Shown here: positions 26,197 through 33,614 of the stretch, in pieces
Layout: every line of letters begins with the position of its first letter
Position numbering within the stretch: position 1 is the stretch's first letter
Assembly: GCA_963768585.1 (NCBI GenBank)
Contig: CAVYIF010000016.1
Location: forward strand, 310,001-374,000
DNA length: 64,000 nt
Origin: CAVUNY01 sp963768585
GTDB taxonomy: Bacteria > Chloroflexota > Anaerolineae > Anaerolineales > Anaerolineaceae
Direction of reading: 5' to 3'
Program-made: the position numbers and the translations under genes
Notes under the pieces: model-generated
What the model was told of the DNA's origin: nothing
Databases searched by the model: none
What the model saw: the letters and a program-made list of their open reading frames with translations, nothing else

Positions 26197-27198
26197 ATGC
26201 CAACCCTTCAAGACGTTGCCAAAAAAGCCGGGGTCGCCCCCATGACCGTTTCCAGGGTGATCAACCAATCGGGCTATGCCAGCGCCGACGTGCGCGCCCG
26301 TGTGCTGGCAGCGGTAGATGAACTGGGTTATATGCCCAATACCCTGGCTCGCAGTCTGCGCATCCGGCGCACCCACACCCTGGCCCTGATTCTCACCGAC
26401 ATTACCAATCCGTTTTTTACCACCCTGGCTCGCGGCGTGGAAGATGCAGCCAGCAAAGCCGGTTATACGGTGTTTTTTGGCAATACCGATGAATCGGAAG
26501 AAAAAGAAAAGCATTATCTGGAGACGATCCTCCAGAAGCAGGTCGATGGGATACTGCTGGTTCCGGCTGGCAGTTCAGCCAGTTCTGTGGAGCGCATCTC
26601 AAAATTTGAGACGCCGCTGGTGCTGCTCGACCGGCAAGTTGCCGGTGAAACGGCAGATGTGGTGCGCTGTGATTCAGAAGACGGTGCCTATCGTTTGACT
26701 CGCCTCTTGCTGGATTTGGGCCACCGCCAGATCAGCATGCTTAACGGCCCGGCCTCTGTTTCAACCGCCGTTGAGCGGGCGGCTGGTTTCTGCCGTGCCA
26801 TGCGGGAATGCGGGGTCGATACGCCCGAGGTATTATATGGGGCTTTTACCCAGGATGCGGGTTATGCCATGTCTCGAAAGTTGTTAATCAAGCAGCTCCG
26901 TCCAACCGCGTTGATTGCCGCCAATAACTTTTTAGCAATTGGTGCGCTGAAGGCCATTCGGGATATCCGCCTGGAGGTGCCGGATGAAGTCGCCCTGGTT
27001 GCCTTTGATGATCTGCCGTCAGCGATGGTGGTGGATCCCTTCTTGACGGCGGCGGTACAACCAGCCTATGAGATGGGCCGCCGGGCCGCCGAACTGCTGC
27101 TGGGCCGCCTGGAAGGATCTGAGACCGGTCCGGCCCGGGAAATACTCCTGCCGGTGGAGCTGGTCGTACGTCATTCCAGCGGTCCCCGGTTGGGTTAA
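26197..27198 (+). CDS. LacI-family transcriptional regulator
   Basis: 333 residues from ATG at 26197, 7 bases after AGGAG; an upstream in-frame start at 26128 would overlap the promoter. Helix-turn-helix TLQDVAKKAGVAPMTVSRVI, hinge LARSLRIRRT, effector domain with LALILTDITNPFFTTLARG, DGILLVPAG, GHRQISMLNGP, TALIAANNFLAIGAL and VALVAFDDLPSAM. It probably represses itself and the sugar-processing operon that starts 58 bases downstream. Ligand unknown. Confidence 0.92.
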   Translation: MPTLQDVAKKAGVAPMTVSRVINQSGYASADVRARVLAAVDELGYMPNTLARSLRIRRTHTLALILTDITNPFFTTLARGVEDAASKAGYTVFFGNTDESEEKEKHYLETILQKQVDGILLVPAGSSASSVERISKFETPLVLLDRQVAGETADVVRCDSEDGAYRLTRLLLDLGHRQISMLNGPASVSTAVERAAGFCRAMRECGVDTPEVLYGAFTQDAGYAMSRKLLIKQLRPTALIAANNFLAIGALKAIRDIRLEVPDEVALVAFDDLPSAMVVDPFLTAAVQPAYEMGRRAAELLLGRLEGSETGPAREILLPVELVVRHSSGPRLG

Positions 27199-27256
27199 TT
27201 TCCGCTGCTCTTGTTTTGGAAAATCTAAATTGCAAGGAATTAATAAGGAATCAAAC

Positions 27257-28303
27257 ATGAAAAATCCAGATCCAAAAACAATTGAGAGAGGCATCCAGCA
27301 GGATGACCTGATTGTCATTACCGGGGCGGGTGGGTTTATCGGCGGGTCGCTGGCGCGTTATTTCCACGATCTCGGGTATACCCGCATCCGCGCTGTGGAT
27401 AAAAAGCCGCTGTATCAGTGGTACCAGCGCGTGCCAGGTGTCGAAAGCCTGTGTCTCGACCTTTCCGAAAAAGAAAATGCGGTTCGTGCCATGGAAGGTG
27501 CGGTCGAAGTGTACAACCTGGCTGCTGATATGGGCGGGATGGGCTTTATTGAAACCCACCGCGTGGAGTGCCTGCGCAGCATCTTAATTAACACGCATGT
27601 GATCGAGGCCGCATACAAAGCTGGCGCCCGGCGTTATTTCTATTCCTCCTCGGCCTGTGCCTATAATACCCAATTACAGCAGGACCCGAATGTACGCGCC
27701 CTGAAAGAATCGGATGCCTACCCGGCGATGGCCGAACGAGGTTACGGCTGGGAAAAATTGATCAGCGAGATGTTTTGCGAAGAGTATTGGGTGGAGCGCG
27801 GTCTCGAAACCCATATCGCTCGCTTTCATAACGTCTATGGGCCCAACGGCACCTGGTTTGGCGGCCGGGAAAAAGCTCCTGCTGCCATCTCGCGCAAGGT
27901 GATCGAAGCCCTGGATACCGGCGATCATCATATCGAAATCTGGGGTGACGGGCTCCAGACGCGCAGTTTCATGTATATCGATGACTGCACCCTGGGTATC
28001 GACCAGATCATGCATTCCGAAAAGCTGATTGCCACCCCGGTCAATCTGGGTTCGAGTGAGCTGATTTCGATCAATGACCTGGTGTCCATGGTGGAAGAGA
28101 TCGCCGGGGTCACCCTCAAGCGCACTTATAAGCTGGATGCGCCCAAGGGCGTTGCCGGCCGCAACAGCGACAATACTTTTATCCAAAGCGTACTCGGTTG
28201 GGAGCCCAACCTGCCGTTGAAAGACGGTATGCAAAAAACTTATGTATGGATCAAAGATCAATATGCATTAAAAAAAGCCGGCAAACAGGTAGTCCATGAC
28301 TGA
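27257..28303 (+). CDS. NAD-dependent epimerase/dehydratase, GDP-mannose 3,5-epimerase-like
   Basis: 348 residues, extended SDR. The cofactor motif is ITGAGGFIGGSLARYF, with the catalytic Ser in FYSSSACAYN and the Tyr/Lys pair in YGWEK. IARFHNVYGPNGTWFGGREKA and RSFMYIDDC are close to GDP-mannose 3,5-epimerase. Such enzymes rearrange hexose stereocentres on a nucleotide sugar. The ATG at 27257 follows ATAAGGAA. It overlaps the next gene by 8 bases, so it is translationally coupled. The exact nucleotide sugar is inferred from resemblance only. Confidence 0.85.
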   Translation: MKNPDPKTIERGIQQDDLIVITGAGGFIGGSLARYFHDLGYTRIRAVDKKPLYQWYQRVPGVESLCLDLSEKENAVRAMEGAVEVYNLAADMGGMGFIETHRVECLRSILINTHVIEAAYKAGARRYFYSSSACAYNTQLQQDPNVRALKESDAYPAMAERGYGWEKLISEMFCEEYWVERGLETHIARFHNVYGPNGTWFGGREKAPAAISRKVIEALDTGDHHIEIWGDGLQTRSFMYIDDCTLGIDQIMHSEKLIATPVNLGSSELISINDLVSMVEEIAGVTLKRTYKLDAPKGVAGRNSDNTFIQSVLGWEPNLPLKDGMQKTYVWIKDQYALKKAGKQVVHD

Positions 28304-29096
28304 TCCCGGTGCCGGAAAAGCATTGGGAGATGTGGTTGGAACTATCCCATACCGCATGGCCTTCGCCGGCGGATGGATCGACCAGCCGTTTATATCGCGC
28401 CTCAACCCGGATCCAAGCGGGTCAATGGTGGTAGTGAGCCTTGAAGCGGACCGGTTATACATGGAGCGCTGCGGCATGGCCACCGGCACGCGCAATGTTG
28501 CCCGGCGGGTATGGGGCAGGTCGCTGCCGCAGGGCGACCCGGATAGCCTGGTGCGTGAGCTTTACCAGGCAGAGAACCAGGGAAAACCCGAGCCATCTGG
28601 TTCCCAGGACATGGTAGGCCTGATCTATCCCGGCATCAGCCGCCTCGATTACACAATAGATTATGAGGGTGGTGTTTTTCCGGCGCATATCGAATCATGC
28701 CATGATGCGCAAGTCACCGCCTGGCTGGAAGAGGTGCTGTATATGCTGCCGGTCATCCCGCGCCAACCGGGCTACAACCCGCTGGGCATCAAGAATCTGG
28801 ACCCACAGTGGGTTAAGCGCCTGGGGCAGACTGGAAAGCAGTGCTATACTGCCATCCTGGAAAAAGATCTGACCAGGTTGGGGGCCTCGTTTAATATGTG
28901 CATGGAATGCTGGGAGGCGCTTCTACCCCAAACCGTGCGCCACCCGACGATTCCCATCGACCTTTCGGCCCTGCTCGCCGCCTACCAGGCGCGCTATCCG
29001 GGTGCCATGTATTCGGGCTGCGGCGGGGGATATCTGTATGTGGTTTCCGAAGATCCCGTGCCCGGGGGTTTTCGAGTGAAAATTCGCCTTGATTAG
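28296..29096 (+). CDS. GHMP-kinase-like sugar kinase (short)
   Basis: 266 residues, shorter than the usual 320-350. N-terminal PYRMAFAGGWIDQPF matches the P-x-R-x-x-x-x-G-x-x-x-D motif of sugar GHMP kinases. SGSQDMVGLIYPGISRLDY corresponds to the G-x-Q-D substrate motif, and MYSGCGGGYLYVV to the C-terminal Gly-rich motif. The central ATP-binding P-G-L-S-S-S motif is not obvious, so catalysis is uncertain. Likely role: phosphorylate a sugar for the cytidylyl- or nucleotidyltransferase encoded three genes later. Confidence 0.7.
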   Translation: MTDPGAGKALGDVVGTIPYRMAFAGGWIDQPFISRLNPDPSGSMVVVSLEADRLYMERCGMATGTRNVARRVWGRSLPQGDPDSLVRELYQAENQGKPEPSGSQDMVGLIYPGISRLDYTIDYEGGVFPAHIESCHDAQVTAWLEEVLYMLPVIPRQPGYNPLGIKNLDPQWVKRLGQTGKQCYTAILEKDLTRLGASFNMCMECWEALLPQTVRHPTIPIDLSALLAAYQARYPGAMYSGCGGGYLYVVSEDPVPGGFRVKIRLD

Positions 29097-29111
29097 TTAA
29101 GGGAGGCTGTC

Positions 29112-30119
29112 ATGAAAGTCGCTGCGATTACCGGTCCGCGCGAGTGCCAGATTGTTGAAAAGCCAGATCCGCAGATCCGCGGAGAGTTTGCCAGGGTCAA
29201 GATCACCGTCGCGCCGATGTGTACCGAATTTAAGGGTTACAAAGAGGGCTGGAAGGGAGATGCCCTCGGACACGAGGCTGCCGGGGAGGTGGTCGAAACC
29301 GCAAGGCCAGGGCGGGTAAAACCCGGCGACCGGGTCGTGGTGATGCCGCAGTATCCCTGCGGCAGGTGCGAGTTGTGTCTGTCCGGCGATTATATTCACT
29401 GTCAGCATAACCTCGATCCGCTGGCGGAATGCGGCAGCTTGAGTGGGACCGCGACCTATGCCCAGTACTGCATCAAGCAAGATTGGCTGCTGCTGCCCAT
29501 CCCTGAGGATATCTCAACCGAGTACGGCGCGATGGCTTGCTGTGGTCTGGGGCCGACTTTTGGCGCTATGCAGCGCATGAATGTAGATGCTTTTGATACG
29601 CTGCTGGTCGTGGGTCTGGGACCGGTCGGGCTGGGGGCCGTGATCAATGGCGTTTATCGTGGGGCACGGGTCATCGCCGTCGAAAGCAATCCCTACCGGG
29701 CGGCCCTGGCGCAGAATTTGGGCGCGGAATTAATCATCGACCCCAACGACCCGGATGCGCTGCGTGTGGTGCGGAATGCCACCGCCGGGCGCGGTGCGGA
29801 TAAGGTGGTTGAGTGTACGGCCAATCCTGCCGCACAGAAGTTTGCCGTTCTGGCCGCCAGACGGCGCGGGCAGGTGGGCTTTGTGGGATGGGGCGGGCAT
29901 ATTGAGCTGGAAAACATGATCCCGGACGGTCTGTCCCTGCATGGCTGCTGGCATTGGAACCTGCACGACCAGAGCCGCATGTGGCAGGTGATCCGCGCCA
30001 GCCAGGAGGCATTAGATCGCTTGATCACCCATCGTTTCCCGATGAGCCAGGTGAAGGATGCCTGGGAACTGCAGTTAACCGGGCAGTGCGGCAAAGTGCT
30101 GCTGGATCCATGGAGGTAG
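29112..30119 (+). CDS. Zinc-dependent MDR alcohol/polyol dehydrogenase
   Basis: 335 residues. Medium-chain dehydrogenase: GHEAAGEVVE (catalytic zinc region), structural-zinc cysteines in CGRCELCLSGDYIHC, NAD-binding LLVVGLGPVGLGAV with an acidic residue (AVESNPYR) that favours NAD. VKPGDRVVVMP is also typical. It oxidises a secondary alcohol of a sugar or polyol in the cytoplasm. AGGGAGG precedes the ATG. Fourth gene of the LacI-headed operon. Substrate not determinable. Confidence 0.87.
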   Translation: MKVAAITGPRECQIVEKPDPQIRGEFARVKITVAPMCTEFKGYKEGWKGDALGHEAAGEVVETARPGRVKPGDRVVVMPQYPCGRCELCLSGDYIHCQHNLDPLAECGSLSGTATYAQYCIKQDWLLLPIPEDISTEYGAMACCGLGPTFGAMQRMNVDAFDTLLVVGLGPVGLGAVINGVYRGARVIAVESNPYRAALAQNLGAELIIDPNDPDALRVVRNATAGRGADKVVECTANPAAQKFAVLAARRRGQVGFVGWGGHIELENMIPDGLSLHGCWHWNLHDQSRMWQVIRASQEALDRLITHRFPMSQVKDAWELQLTGQCGKVLLDPWR

Positions 30120-30123
30120 CTGG

Positions 30124-31167
30124 ATGAAAACCTATCGCGCCGCGATCATCGGCTGTGGGCACCGCGCCCCGGCCCATATTGAGGCTTACCAGCATATTCC
30201 CAATGCCAGCGTGGTGGCTTGCTGCGCGCCTTCTGCGCACCGGCGCGATCCACTGGCTGCCAGATATCACCTCAAGGCATACAGCGATCCGCAAGAGATG
30301 ATCCGGGTTGAGCAGCCGGATATCGTCCACCTGGTGACCTGGCCGGATACACGGGTGGAATTGATGACCCTCGTTTCCGAACTGGGGGTGCCGCTGTGCA
30401 CCACCGAAAAGCCTCTGGCAGCGGCTGTGCAGGATTGGCGCGCCCTGTGTGCACTGGAACAGAACACCCGGACAAAATTTGCGGTTTGCCACCAGGTGCG
30501 CTGGCAGCCAGATCTGGTCAGGTGCCAGGAGGCCCTGCGTTCAGGGCGCCTTGGGAAAGTATTGTTCCTGGATATTTCGGCCGGGATGAATATCGCCGGG
30601 CAGGGCACGCATACCTTGAATTATGGGATGGCCCTGGCCGGTGATTTGCCGGTCGAGCGGGTTTTCGCCAATGCCAGCGGTTGGGACGCGGCTGATCCGG
30701 GCCATCCCGGGCCGGCGACCAGTGAAGCCTATTTGACTTTTACCGGCGGTCTGCGCGGCTTATGGACCTCTGGGTATACTTCCCCGCGCTGCGGCGACCC
30801 CGCAACCACCTGGCAGCACGTGCGCGTGGCGGCTTACGCTGAGCGTGGGCGGGTGCTGTTTGAGGAGTTTGGGCGTTGGGAGATCATGGGCCCGGGGGTT
30901 GAAGAGCGGGGCAGCTACGGCGGAATGGAAGAACACGGTCGCAACAACCTGCTGGCCCAGGCCGGTTTGCACCAGGCCATGTTTTCCTGGTTAGAAGATG
31001 ACCGCCAGGTTCCGGGAACAAGCCTGGCGCAGTCGCTGCAGGAATGGAAAGTCGTCCTGGCGATGTATGCCAGCGCCCTGGAACGCCGACCCATCACACT
31101 GGAAGGGTTTGAGCCACACAACGATCTGGTTGAGCGCTATCGGGAGGAGGCGGGAAATTCAGCATGA
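30124..31167 (+). CDS. Gfo/Idh/MocA-family oxidoreductase
   Basis: 347 residues. Opens with RAAIIGCGHRAPAHIEAY (Rossmann G-x-G-x-x-x, less canonical than IolG), VHLVTWPDTRVEL, CTTEKPLAA with the expected Lys, and FAVCHQVRWQPDL. The C-terminal substrate domain is present but divergent, with no clear H-D-F motif. It probably oxidises or reduces a sugar with NAD(P). It starts 4 bases after the dehydrogenase stop and overlaps the next gene by 4 bases (ATGA), so it is tightly coupled. Confidence 0.83.
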   Translation: MKTYRAAIIGCGHRAPAHIEAYQHIPNASVVACCAPSAHRRDPLAARYHLKAYSDPQEMIRVEQPDIVHLVTWPDTRVELMTLVSELGVPLCTTEKPLAAAVQDWRALCALEQNTRTKFAVCHQVRWQPDLVRCQEALRSGRLGKVLFLDISAGMNIAGQGTHTLNYGMALAGDLPVERVFANASGWDAADPGHPGPATSEAYLTFTGGLRGLWTSGYTSPRCGDPATTWQHVRVAAYAERGRVLFEEFGRWEIMGPGVEERGSYGGMEEHGRNNLLAQAGLHQAMFSWLEDDRQVPGTSLAQSLQEWKVVLAMYASALERRPITLEGFEPHNDLVERYREEAGNSA

Positions 31168-31970
31168 TTGTGACTGTGAGCGATAGTTTCGATGATTTGC
31201 GTGCCCCCGGCGTGCGCTTCCTGGAAGAAGCCAGCCGCCTGGGGCAGGTAAATGCCTATCTCTGGTCAGACCGGTTGGTAGAGCGGTTTACCGGACATTT
31301 ACCCAGTTTTCCCCAGGCCGAGCGCCAATATTTTTTGGAGGCGATCCGCTACGTACACCATGTTGAACTGGTTGATGATCTTCCCCATCCCGGTGCCGTT
31401 CCACCGGATGCGCGCATGGATCTGGCAGCCGTGCCGGAGGAGGACCATTCTGTCCTGGCATTCTTCCGCCAGCAAGGCTTGCGCTGTGTGGGTATCGGTG
31501 CGGAGCAAACCAGCGGGTTTCCCCCACCACCAGTTATGGATAGGGTGCGTACACCCGGTCGAAAAAAGGTCCTGGTCACAGGCTGTTTTGATTGGCTGCA
31601 TTCGGGGCATGTTCGTTTTTTTGAAGAAGCTGCCGGGTACGGCGAGCTGTATGTGATTGTAGGCAACGATGCCAATGTGACCCATCTCAAAGGGGAGGGC
31701 CATCCGCTGTTTCCACAGGACCTGCGCCGCTACATGGCCGGCTCGATTCGCCATGTCCACCAGGCGCTGATCACATCTGGTTGGGGCTGGATGGATGCTG
31801 AACCGGAAATCGAAAAACTTCGTCCGGATATTTATCTGGTCAATGAAGACGGGGATAAACCCGAAAAGCGCGCTTTCTGTGCCGAACACGGCTTGGAATA
31901 TGTGGTGCTGAAACGGCTGCCCAAAGAAGGCCTGCAGCGCCGCTCCAGTACCGATTTGCGCGGTTACTGA
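31164..31970 (+). CDS. Cytidylyltransferase-like protein with a degenerate duplicate domain
   Basis: 268 residues. The C-terminal half has VLVTGCFDWLHSGHVRFFEE with the H-x-G-H nucleotide site (His146, His149) and RRSSTDLR near the end, as in glycerol-3-phosphate cytidylyltransferase-like enzymes, which join a nucleotide to a phosphorylated compound. The N-terminal 75 residues line up with it: FDDLRAPGVRFLEEA against FDWLHSGHVRFFEEA, and the F-P-Q stretch also matches. In this copy H-x-G-H has become R-A-P-G, so it cannot bind nucleotide the same way. Last gene of the operon; a role in making an activated sugar or alcohol is likely. Confidence 0.82.
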   Translation: MIVTVSDSFDDLRAPGVRFLEEASRLGQVNAYLWSDRLVERFTGHLPSFPQAERQYFLEAIRYVHHVELVDDLPHPGAVPPDARMDLAAVPEEDHSVLAFFRQQGLRCVGIGAEQTSGFPPPPVMDRVRTPGRKKVLVTGCFDWLHSGHVRFFEEAAGYGELYVIVGNDANVTHLKGEGHPLFPQDLRRYMAGSIRHVHQALITSGWGWMDAEPEIEKLRPDIYLVNEDGDKPEKRAFCAEHGLEYVVLKRLPKEGLQRRSSTDLRGY

Positions 31971-32101
31971 TTTCGTTAAATCCCTGCGTAAGCTGCTCGG
32001 ATTGTGCGGGCGAAAGGCGCGAAGCACGCCTGCGCAGAATGAACCTGATTTTATCCTGAAAATTCTCTGTATCCCTGTTAGATCAAAATAGGAGTTGTTC
32101 T

Positions 32102-33571
32102 ATGGACCCAAAAGTACAATCCCAGGTCAAGGCCGCTGTACAGCAAATCAACCGAACCGCCGCGGCGGGACCATTTCACCCAGATTGGGAATCGCTGCGT
32201 TCATTTTCCACACCGCGGTGGTACCAGGATGGCAAATTTGGAATTTTCATCCATTGGGGGCTGTATTGTGTGCCTGCATTTGGAAACGAGTGGTACCCGC
32301 GGAATATGTATCTTCCCACCGAGATGGCTTATGCCTACCACCGCGCCGTTTACGGGCCGCAGGACAAATTTGGTTACAAGGATTTCATCCCTTTGTTTAA
32401 GGCGCAGCACTTCGATGCCGCTGCCTGGGCAGACCTGTTCCAGCGCGCCGGGGCGCGTTTTGTGGTGCCGGTTGCCGAACACCATGACGGATTCCCCATG
32501 TATGACTGCGCTTATTCCAGATGGTCGGCGGCGAAAATGGGTCCAAAGCGCGATATCGTTGGCGAGTTGGCTGAGGCTGTGCGTGATCTGGGGATGGTCT
32601 TTGGTATCTCCAGCCACCGCGCGGAGCACTGGTGGTTCATGAACGGGGGGATGGGCATTCCATCCGATGTCCAGGATCCTGAATTTGCCGATTTTTACGG
32701 TCCCGCCCAACCCTTGCCCGGTGGTCACCACAACCTGGATTCTGAGCCGCGTCCGAGCGCGGAATACCTGGATGATTGGCTGGCGCGTACCTGCGAGCTG
32801 GTTGATAAATACCAGCCTCAACTGGTGTGGTTTGACTGGTGGATCGAGCAAAAGTGTTTTGCGCCCTACCTCAAGACATTCGCCTCGTATTACTATAATC
32901 GCAGCGCCCAATGGAAAAAGGGTGTGGCCATTAATTATAAGCATGAGGCTTTTCCTGAAGGGGCTGCCGTGTTGGATATCGAGCGCGGACAGCTAAAAGA
33001 CATTCGCCCCGCATTGTGGCAAAACGACACATCGGTGTCAAAAAATTCCTGGGGATATATCAGTCACCAGGATTACAAGAATCCGCGGGATATTATCCAC
33101 GACCTGGTAGATGTTGTCAGCAAGAACGGCGCACTGCTGCTCAACATCGGCCCGAAAGCAGATGGCACCATTCCTGAGGAAGACCAAAACATCCTGCTTG
33201 AGATTGGACGCTGGCTGGCAGTTAATGGAGAGGCGATTTACGAGACGCGTCCCTGGGTCCGCTTCGGTGAGGGGCCGACCAAGGTGCCGGAGGGCCAGTT
33301 TACCGATACCCACCGCCAGACATTTACTGCGGCAGATATGCGCTTTACCACCAAGGATGGTGCGATTTACGCGGTTTTCCTGGGTTGGCCAGGCGCCGGC
33401 GCGCCAATCACGATCCACTCGCTTGCTGTTGGTCAGGGGGGAGAAACGGTAAAATCAGTGGAACTGCTGGGATACGGCAAACTGGTATGGAGCGCAACAA
33501 AGGATGGGTTGTCCGTCCAATTACCGGATCAGCCGCCGTGCGATCATGCCTTTACCCTGAAAATCAGGTAG
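32102..33571 (+). CDS. Alpha-L-fucosidase (GH29), cytoplasmic
   Basis: 489 residues. GH29 pattern: KFGIFIHWGLYCVPAFGNEW, FVVPVAEHHDGFPMYD, the nucleophile Asp245 in LVWFDWWIEQ, and NGALLLNIGPKADGTIPEE. A short C-terminal beta domain follows (about residues 400-489). It removes alpha-L-fucose, or a related sugar such as L-galactose, from glycans. No signal peptide, so it acts on imported oligosaccharides. AGGAG precedes the ATG. It sits 131 bases after the operon under the second LacI regulator and may be part of the same pathway. Confidence 0.92.
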   Translation: MDPKVQSQVKAAVQQINRTAAAGPFHPDWESLRSFSTPRWYQDGKFGIFIHWGLYCVPAFGNEWYPRNMYLPTEMAYAYHRAVYGPQDKFGYKDFIPLFKAQHFDAAAWADLFQRAGARFVVPVAEHHDGFPMYDCAYSRWSAAKMGPKRDIVGELAEAVRDLGMVFGISSHRAEHWWFMNGGMGIPSDVQDPEFADFYGPAQPLPGGHHNLDSEPRPSAEYLDDWLARTCELVDKYQPQLVWFDWWIEQKCFAPYLKTFASYYYNRSAQWKKGVAINYKHEAFPEGAAVLDIERGQLKDIRPALWQNDTSVSKNSWGYISHQDYKNPRDIIHDLVDVVSKNGALLLNIGPKADGTIPEEDQNILLEIGRWLAVNGEAIYETRPWVRFGEGPTKVPEGQFTDTHRQTFTAADMRFTTKDGAIYAVFLGWPGAGAPITIHSLAVGQGGETVKSVELLGYGKLVWSATKDGLSVQLPDQPPCDHAFTLKIR

Positions 33572-33578
33572 AACGAAA

Positions 33579-33614
33579 AAAATTCGGATCAGATTTTTAT
33601 CTGATCCGAATTTT
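33579..33614. terminator. Bidirectional intrinsic terminator
   Basis: A 16-bp perfect stem (33579-33594 with 33599-33614, loop TTTT) with A- and T-runs on both sides, between the convergent fucosidase and HD-GYP genes. It overlaps the HD-GYP stop by 2 bases. Confidence 0.9.
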
